Source: Patescibacteria group bacterium
GTDB taxonomy: Bacteria > Patescibacteriota > Microgenomatia > UBA12405
Assembly (NCBI GenBank): GCA_018901355.1
Contig: JAHIEZ010000021.1
Span: 1 to 7,957 of the forward strand
Direction: 5' to 3'
DNA length: 7,957 nt
Shown: positions 4,570 to 7,957 of the stretch, piece by piece
How positions within the stretch are numbered: position 1 is the first letter of the stretch
How the letters are laid out: the number at the start of each line of letters is the position of its first letter
Notes under the pieces: model-generated
Told to the model about the DNA's origin: nothing
The model's database searches: none
The model's input: the letters and a program-made list of their open reading frames with translations, nothing else
Program-made: the position numbers and the translations under genes

Positions 4570-4890
4570 TTAACCCAAAGAGTAAGGAGTCAGAGATTCT
4601 TTGTAGCGCTTGATTTGTTTTTCTATTTGTTGCTGAAGGTCGATTAGGGCACTTTCCAGCTGGAGATGAGTAGTGGAAGCAAAGAGATTTTTTTTGTGAG
4701 GGAGAATCATGTCAAAATTAACTTTAAAAGTGTTGGTTTTGGGTATAAGTTCGATATGAACAGCGGCAATTTGAGTGTTTGGTTTAAAATCTTTTAAGAT
4801 TTTGTCGAGAGGGAGGGAAATTTTGTCTTTGACTAAGAATCGGATAGTATGGTTGATCTTGATTCGGTTACCGGTAAGCTGAATTTTCAT
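4570..4890 (-). CDS. hpf: Ribosome hibernation promoting factor HPF/RaiA family (short form)
   Basis: A 106-residue S30EA / sigma-54 modulation protein family member. These proteins bind the decoding region of the 30S subunit in stationary or starved cells, blocking tRNA and mRNA sites. The beta-alpha-beta-beta-beta-alpha plan is visible: MKIQLTGNRIKINHTIR at the start, alternating strands A-A-V-H-I-E-L-I and F-K-V-N-F-D-M-I-L in the middle, then a long C-terminal helix (about 77-99) ending in E-K-Q-I-K-R-Y-K. The length matches short HPF/YfiA, with no C-terminal dimerisation domain of long HPF. The start at 4890 gives the canonical M-K-I-x-x-T-G. It is first in the minus-strand cluster (SGNH hydrolase, rpmG, LysRS-like, methyltransferase) and divergent from tRNA-Thr(GGT). 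Confidence 0.85.
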   Translation of the reverse strand: MKIQLTGNRIKINHTIRFLVKDKISLPLDKILKDFKPNTQIAAVHIELIPKTNTFKVNFDMILPHKKNLFASTTHLQLESALIDLQQQIEKQIKRYKESLTPYSLG

Positions 4891-4900
4891 TAGCTAATTT

Positions 4901-4909
4901 ATTTTAGCA
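4901..4909 (-). promoter_or_regulatory. Extended -10 (TGCTAAAAT) of hpf
   Basis: TGnTAAAAT on the minus strand; the hexamer (4901-4906) ends 10 bases before the ATG at 4890, so the 5' leader would be about 3-4 nt. It lies in the AT-rich 89-base divergent gap 4891-4979. Confidence 0.55.
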
Positions 4910-4960
4910 TAAGAGGAAAAAATAAAAAATAAAATATAGTTTAGAAAAAATGGTTATTAT

Positions 4961-4969
4961 TGATAAAAT
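4961..4969 (+). promoter_or_regulatory. Extended -10 (TGATAAAAT) of tRNA-Thr/tRNA-Ser
   Basis: TGnTAAAAT with the hexamer at 4964-4969, 10 bases before the tRNA-Thr 5' end at 4980. A weak -35 (TTAGAA, 4941-4946) sits 17 bases upstream. The predicted tRNA leader is only a few nt. Confidence 0.6.
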
Positions 4970-4979
4970 ATAGCTGTTT

Positions 4980-5052
4980 GCCCAGATAGCTCAGTTGGTA
5001 GAGCATCCCCTTGGTAAGGGGAAGGTCATGGATTCGAGTTCCATTCTGGGCT
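4980..5052 (+). tRNA. tRNA-Thr (anticodon GGT)
   Basis: Acceptor GCCCAGA (4980-4986) pairs with TCTGGGC (5045-5051), discriminator T. D-arm GCTC/GAGC with GG in the loop, anticodon stem TCCCC/GGGGA with loop TTGGTAA (GGT at 5013-5015), T-stem ATGGA/TCCAT with loop TTCGAGT. All stems are perfect. CCA is not encoded. An 11-nt gap separates it from tRNA-Ser, so the pair is probably one transcript. Confidence 0.96.
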
Positions 5053-5063
5053 CAAAATTCTTT

Positions 5064-5147
5064 GGAGGGTTGGCCGAGTGGTTAATGGCGCTGGTTTTGA
5101 AAACCAGTGGGAGCAATCCCTCACAGGTTCGAATCCTGTACCCTCCG
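5064..5147 (+). tRNA. tRNA-Ser (anticodon TGA)
   Basis: A class II tRNA: acceptor GGAGGGT (5064-5070) with ACCCTCC (5140-5146), discriminator G, anticodon stem CTGGT/ACCAG with loop TTTGAAA (TGA), a long variable arm (GGGA/TCCC, about 5109-5120) as expected for serine, T-stem ACAGG/CCTGT with loop TTCGAAT. CCA is not encoded. Its 3' end is partly duplicated at 5162-5210. Confidence 0.96.
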
Positions 5148-5161
5148 CAAAAAGTCTAGAT

Positions 5162-5210
5162 AGGTTCGAATTCCCGTGATTACACGGGACCTACGGCCTG
5201 TACCCTCCGC
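5162..5210 (+). repeat. Partial tRNA-Ser 3'-end copy interrupted by a palindrome
   Basis: AGGTTCGAAT (5162-5171) equals the T-arm of tRNA-Ser (5125-5134), and CCTGTACCCTCCGC (5197-5210) equals its 3' T-stem, acceptor strand, discriminator and next base (5135-5148). These tRNA-contiguous pieces are split by 25 nt holding the perfect palindrome TCCCGTG-ATTA-CACGGGA (5172-5189) and CCTACGG. TAGG (5161-5164) can also pair with CCTA (5190-5193) around the hairpin. The arrangement parallels the tRNA-Trp copies. TTTT follows at 5211-5214, so a terminator role is possible but weak. Confidence 0.88.
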
Positions 5211-5260
5211 TTTTCTGGATGAGACTTTTGTTTCTGGTTGTGTTTTTAAGAAACTCGTAC

Positions 5261-5266
5261 TAAAAT
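5261..5266 (+). promoter_or_regulatory. -10 (TAAAAT) of iscS-iscU
   Basis: TAAAAT ends 9 bases before the iscS ATG; TTGTGT (5238-5243) at 17-bp spacing is a partial -35. The GGAG at 5271-5274 is only 1 base from the ATG, too close to act as a normal Shine-Dalgarno, so near-leaderless initiation is likely. Confidence 0.5.
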
Positions 5267-5275
5267 AGTGGGAGT

Positions 5276-6430
5276 ATGAAAAAAAGACATATTTATTTGG
5301 ACTATGCGGCCACTTGTCCGGTTGATCCAAGAGTAGTTAAGGCGATGCAGCCTTATTTTTTTGCCAAAGCAGGGAATAACATGTCACTTCATAGCGATGG
5401 ACAGAGAGCAAATGAGGCAATTGAAGAAGCCAGAAGAAAAATTTTGAAAGCGATCGGGGGTAAAAACGGTAAATTGGTATTTACCGGCAGTGCGACGGAA
5501 AGCAATAATTTGGCGATTTTCGGTTTGGCTTTTGCCAACAAAGAAAAAAAACAGATAATCGTATCGGCCATAGAGCATGATTGTGTTTTAAACAGTGCTA
5601 AAAGTTTAGAAAAAGCAGGCTATAAATTGGATTTTTTGGAAGTGGACAAAAAAGGGCGGGTGAAATTGGACCAACTGGCGAAAATGATAGGAAAAGAAAC
5701 CTTGATGGTGTCGGTGATGCAGGCCAATAACGAAATGGGAACAATACAAGACATATCAAAAATTGGGGAAATTTGTAAAAAAGCAGGAGTATATTTTCAT
5801 TCCGATGCGGCTCAGAGTTTTGGCCGAGAGCCAATTGATGTAGAAAAAATGGGAGTGGATTTGCTGACTTTGTCATCTCACAAGATTTATGGCCCTAAAG
5901 GGGTAGCTGGTTTGTGGATGAGGCAGGGAGTTGAGGTGGAGCCAATAATTTACGGTGGGGGACAAGAGGGAGGTTTGAGATCGGGGACGATGAATACGGC
6001 GGCAATAGTGGGTTGGGGAGCGGCAACTGAGATAGCTATAAAAGAGATGAAGAGAGAAAATAAAAGATTATTAAGGTTAAGAGAGAAATTGATTACGGGA
6101 ATATTGAAAAATATATCAGGAACAGAGCTTAACGGAGATAGAAACAAGAGATTGGCCAACAATGTCAATATTTCTTTTCGTGGCATAGAAGGAGAAAGTT
6201 TGTTGCTGGAATTGGATGATTATGGAGTGATGGTGTCGACCGGTTCGGCTTGTAGCTCGGCCAGTTTGGCTCCAAGCCATGTGCTAATGGCGATGGGAGC
6301 AGGGGAGGAACGAGCTCATGGATCGATTCGTTTTAGTTTGGGCCGGTGGACAAAGTCGGAAGAGATTGATTATTTATTAAAAATTTTGCCTAAGGCGGTG
6401 GCCAGGCTAAGGAGGGTGTCGGTTTTATGA
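5276..6430 (+). CDS. iscS: Cysteine desulfurase (IscS/NifS family)
   Basis: This PLP-dependent cytoplasmic enzyme converts L-cysteine to alanine and passes persulfide sulfur to IscU for Fe-S cluster assembly, and often to tRNA thiolation enzymes. The 384-residue length is usual for group I desulfurases. Visible: N-terminal Y-L-D-Y-A-A-T (7-13), H101 in A-I-E-H-D, Q-A-N-N-E-M-G-T (149-156), D177 in H-S-D-A-A-Q, the PLP Schiff-base Lys203 in S-S-H-K-I-Y-G-P-K-G, and the persulfide-forming Cys326 in TGSACSSASLAPSHVL (322-337). The S-A-C-S-S-A-S-L loop marks the IscS/NifS subtype, not SufS. The stop TGA overlaps the iscU ATG (ATGA), so the two are co-translated. No IscR-like regulator is nearby. 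The choice between iscS and nifS as a name rests on convention. Confidence 0.95.
   Translation: MKKRHIYLDYAATCPVDPRVVKAMQPYFFAKAGNNMSLHSDGQRANEAIEEARRKILKAIGGKNGKLVFTGSATESNNLAIFGLAFANKEKKQIIVSAIEHDCVLNSAKSLEKAGYKLDFLEVDKKGRVKLDQLAKMIGKETLMVSVMQANNEMGTIQDISKIGEICKKAGVYFHSDAAQSFGREPIDVEKMGVDLLTLSSHKIYGPKGVAGLWMRQGVEVEPIIYGGGQEGGLRSGTMNTAAIVGWGAATEIAIKEMKRENKRLLRLREKLITGILKNISGTELNGDRNKRLANNVNISFRGIEGESLLLELDDYGVMVSTGSACSSASLAPSHVLMAMGAGEERAHGSIRFSLGRWTKSEEIDYLLKILPKAVARLRRVSVL
6409..6415 (+). promoter_or_regulatory. Shine-Dalgarno (AAGGAGG) of iscU
   Basis: AAGGAGG inside the end of iscS, 11 bases before the iscU ATG at 6427. It is the only strong Shine-Dalgarno I found in the window, and it serves an internal cistron. 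Confidence 0.75.
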
Positions 6431-6858
6431 ACTATTCAAAAAAAGTAATGAGACATTTTAGAAAACCTCACAATGTGGGGAAAATTAAGGATGCCAGCGG
6501 AGTGGGTGAGGTAGGCAATTTGGTTTGTGGAGACATGATGAAGCTTTATATTAAGGTAAAAGATGAGGTACTAACAGACGTTAAGTTTGAAACTTATGGT
6601 TGTGCGGCGGCGATTGCTACCAGTAGTGTGATAACCGATTTGGTAAAAGGAAAAAAAATTGCCAAAGTGTTGAAAATGAGCAATAAAGATATTATAGAAG
6701 AGTTGGGGGGATTACCGCCAATTAAGATTCATTGTTCTTTGTTGTCGGTAGAGGCTTTAATGGAGGCTTTGTGGAATTATCATAAAAAAGAAGGTAAAAA
6801 GGTGCCAAAGGAATTGGAAAAAAGACACGAAATGATCGCCAAAGTGAGACAGGTTTAG
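6427..6858 (+). CDS. iscU: Fe-S cluster assembly scaffold IscU/NifU N-terminal family
   Basis: The 143-residue scaffold on which Fe-S clusters are built with sulfur from IscS. The three cluster cysteines are in place: Cys34 in N-L-V-C-G-D, with Asp36 following as in IscU, Cys59 in T-Y-G-C-A-A-A-I-A, and Cys103 in L-P-P-I-K-I-H-C-S, close to the classical LPPVKxHCS motif recognised by the HscA chaperone. The N-terminal Y-S-K-K-V-M-R-H-F-R-K-P-H-N-V-G is typical. The C-terminal tail (about 120-143) is basic and longer than in E. coli IscU. It overlaps the iscS stop by 4 bases (ATGA). No hscA/hscB, ferredoxin or SUF gene is adjacent, so the locus is a minimal IscS-IscU pair. Confidence 0.95.
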   Translation: MNYSKKVMRHFRKPHNVGKIKDASGVGEVGNLVCGDMMKLYIKVKDEVLTDVKFETYGCAAAIATSSVITDLVKGKKIAKVLKMSNKDIIEELGGLPPIKIHCSLLSVEALMEALWNYHKKEGKKVPKELEKRHEMIAKVRQV

Positions 6859-6864
6859 TATAAT
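6859..6864 (+). promoter_or_regulatory. -10 (TATAAT) of tRNA-Thr(TGT)
   Basis: A perfect TATAAT immediately after the iscU stop, 8 bases upstream of the tRNA 5' end, predicting a leader of 1-2 nt. Readthrough from iscSU could also supply the tRNA. Confidence 0.55.
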
Positions 6865-6872
6865 TTCAATGT

Positions 6873-6946
6873 GCCTGAATAGCTCAGTTGGTTAGAGCAT
6901 CCCTTTTGTAAAGGGAAGGTCGTCAGTTCGAATCTGACTTCAGGCT
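6873..6946 (+). tRNA. tRNA-Thr (anticodon TGT)
   Basis: Acceptor GCCTGAA (6873-6879) pairs with TTCAGGC (6939-6945), discriminator T. D-arm GCTC/GAGC, anticodon stem TCCCT/AGGGA with loop TTTGTAA (anticodon TGT), T-stem GTCAG/CTGAC with loop TTCGAAT. All stems are perfect; CCA is not encoded. Together with tRNA-Thr(GGT) at 4980 it covers most threonine codons. Confidence 0.96.
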
Positions 6947-6950
6947 CATG

Positions 6951-6968
6951 ATCCCGCCGTTGCGGGAT
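6951..6968. repeat. Palindrome ATCCCGC-CGTT-GCGGGAT after tRNA-Thr
   Basis: A 7-bp perfect stem with a 4-nt loop, starting 5 bases after the tRNA 3' end. The core CCCGCCGTnGCGGG matches the palindrome inside the LysRS-like gene (2814-2829). There is no T-tract after it, so a Rho-independent terminator is not well supported. It may be a dispersed palindromic element. Confidence 0.7.
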
Positions 6969-7000
6969 GATCGGTTATTAGAAGTTAGTCAAAATTAAAG

Positions 7001-7957
7001 ATGATCAAGATTTTAGTTTTAACTGATGATATGCCCTGGGGGCATAGGTCGATTGCCAGGGCTATTTACGGTTACCTAAAAACAAAAGAAAAAGAGAATA
7101 GCTGGAAAATAGAATATGCGGAAGTAAAAGCTAAAACAGCAGGAGTGGCCGACTTTTATAATTTTTTGTATCGTTACTGGCCGGCGTCAAACAGAGTGCT
7201 TCACAAAATGTCTTTTAATAAAGGATTGGGAGAAGTGTACAGAGAAATGTCGATTTTTAATTTACCTAATTTAAAAAAGTTAGTAGAAAAAAATAAACCT
7301 GATTTGATAATTTGTTGTTATTTGTGGCATAGCCGATCTTTGGTGGAATGGCGTAAAAAAGAGGATGGATGTGATTTTAAATTGTGGACGGTGGTGGCAG
7401 ATCCTTGGTCGGTGAATGCCATTTCTTATCTTAAGGAAGCAGATTTACATTTGGTTTATGACCAGGTGGGAGAAAAAGTAGGTTTAAGGCTGGGTATTTC
7501 AAAAGATAAAATGTTGAAAACAGGTTGGTGGGTGAGGGAAGAAATGTATGAAGAAAAATGGAAAGTTAAAAGTGAAAAGTTGAAAGTGAAAAGAAGGTTG
7601 GGATTTACGGATGATAGACCGGTGATTTTTGTGGGTGGGGGGAGTTTGGGGACAAGTGCTTTGCCAAAATTGTTGCCGGCCTTGCTGTTGGTAAAGAAGC
7701 CAGTGGGAGTAGTGATTAATACCGGAGCAGACAAGATGGCTTTTAAGATGGTTGCCAATTACATTAAATTGTTTTCTAATTTTAAGAAAAAAAGAGAGTT
7801 GGTCAAAATAAAAAATCTGGGGTGGATTGATAACATGGCAGAGGTATTGACGGTTTGTGACATAGTTTTTGGTAAGGCGGGGCCGAATTTTTTGTTTGAT
7901 GTGATGGCGGTGGGTAAGCCTTTTGTGGCTATTACTCATATTGGAGGGCAAGAAGAC
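7001..7957 (+). CDS. MGDG-synthase/MurG-like glycosyltransferase (GT28 fold), 3' end outside the window
   Basis: An open frame of 319 codons from ATG 7001 to the window edge with no stop. It has the two-domain GT-B layout. The N-terminal domain has M-I-K-I-L-V-L-T-D-D-M-P-W-G-H-R-S-I-A-R-A-I (1-22), with the Gly-His found in processive glycolipid glycosyltransferases, and N-K-P-D-L-I-I-C (98-105). The C-terminal domain has F-V-G-G-G-S-L-G (210-217) and a UDP-sugar-binding segment VFGKAGPNFLFDVMAVGKP (289-307) followed by G-G-Q-E-D. This resembles monogalactosyl/diglucosyl-diacylglycerol synthases and MurG: transfer of a sugar from a nucleotide donor to a membrane lipid acceptor at the inner leaflet. 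The acceptor cannot be told from the sequence. The linker (about 186-198) is a low-complexity Lys-rich stretch encoded by a 7-bp tandem repeat. GalU at 14-889 could supply a donor. Confidence 0.75.
   Translation, partial: MIKILVLTDDMPWGHRSIARAIYGYLKTKEKENSWKIEYAEVKAKTAGVADFYNFLYRYWPASNRVLHKMSFNKGLGEVYREMSIFNLPNLKKLVEKNKPDLIICCYLWHSRSLVEWRKKEDGCDFKLWTVVADPWSVNAISYLKEADLHLVYDQVGEKVGLRLGISKDKMLKTGWWVREEMYEEKWKVKSEKLKVKRRLGFTDDRPVIFVGGGSLGTSALPKLLPALLLVKKPVGVVINTGADKMAFKMVANYIKLFSNFKKKRELVKIKNLGWIDNMAEVLTVCDIVFGKAGPNFLFDVMAVGKPFVAITHIGGQED
7562..7593 (+). repeat. Heptanucleotide tandem repeat (AAAGTKR x4.5) inside the glycosyltransferase gene
   Basis: Units AAAGTTA, AAAGTGA, AAAGTTG, AAAGTGA and a partial AAAG, in direct tandem. 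It encodes K-V-K-S-E-K-L-K-V-K in the inter-domain linker. The unit is not a multiple of three, so gain or loss of one unit shifts the frame. Confidence 0.85.

Noticed and set aside
5172..5214. An intrinsic terminator after tRNA-Ser
   Set aside because: The hairpin is separated from the short TTTT by 21 bases of tRNA-derived sequence, which does not fit a Rho-independent terminator, so I report it only as a repeat.
5121..5330. Minus-strand open frame over tRNA-Ser, its partial copy and the iscS start
   Set aside because: It is antisense to a tRNA and overlaps the well-supported iscS N-terminus, with no recognisable domain or promoter.

Overview
The window looks like a small-genome bacterium of the Candidate Phyla Radiation (Patescibacteria), perhaps a Microgenomates-type lineage. 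That placement is an inference from gene style: short compact genes, a small GIY-YIG nuclease beside tRNA genes, CPR-like GalU features, and first genes without Shine-Dalgarno sites. TGA is used as a stop codon (lipoprotein gene, iscS) and tRNA-Trp has anticodon CCA, so this is not one of the lineages that recode TGA. The + strand is G-rich over C under genes of both orientations, which suggests it is the leading replication strand.

Layout. 14-889 (-): GalU-like UTP--glucose-1-phosphate uridylyltransferase. 973-1377 (+): small Tat-type lipoprotein of unknown function. 1388-1860 (+): a tRNA-Ala-like fragment carrying a hairpin, a GIY-YIG nuclease gene, then intact tRNA-Ala(GGC) and tRNA-Trp(CCA). 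1896-2000: two identical 44-bp copies of the tRNA-Trp 3' half in which a 16-nt palindrome replaces the segment between anticodon loop and T-loop. 4890 down to 1881 (-): a tight cluster of HPF/RaiA ribosome hibernation factor, secreted SGNH hydrolase, ribosomal protein L33, an EpmA/GenX-like truncated lysyl-tRNA synthetase, and a membrane-anchored FAM173-type methyltransferase whose last 39 codons are read from the antisense of the tRNA-Trp repeats. 4980-5210 (+): tRNA-Thr(GGT), tRNA-Ser(TGA), then a partial copy of the tRNA-Ser 3' end interrupted by another hairpin. 5276-6858 (+): iscS-iscU, the core Fe-S cluster assembly pair. 6873-6968: tRNA-Thr(TGT) and a palindrome. 7001-7957 (+): the N-terminal part of an MGDG-synthase/MurG-like glycosyltransferase running off the window.

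How it fits together. Much of the content is translation: five tRNAs, L33, a hibernation factor and a LysRS paralogue. The remainder is Fe-S assembly and cell-envelope functions (GalU, SGNH hydrolase, glycosyltransferase, lipoprotein). Several transcription units have a TATAAT-like -10, often extended by TGn, only 5-10 bases upstream of the start codon. They are therefore predicted to be leaderless or nearly so, whereas the internal cistron iscU has a good Shine-Dalgarno sequence.

The most unusual feature is a set of short perfect palindromes (6-7 bp stem, 4-nt loop) embedded in partial copies of tRNA genes at three loci (Ala, Trp, Ser). One further copy follows a tRNA-Thr gene, and one is inserted in frame in the LysRS-like gene. 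I read these as a family of miniature palindromic elements associated with tRNA ends, possibly connected with the neighbouring GIY-YIG nuclease; that connection is a hypothesis.
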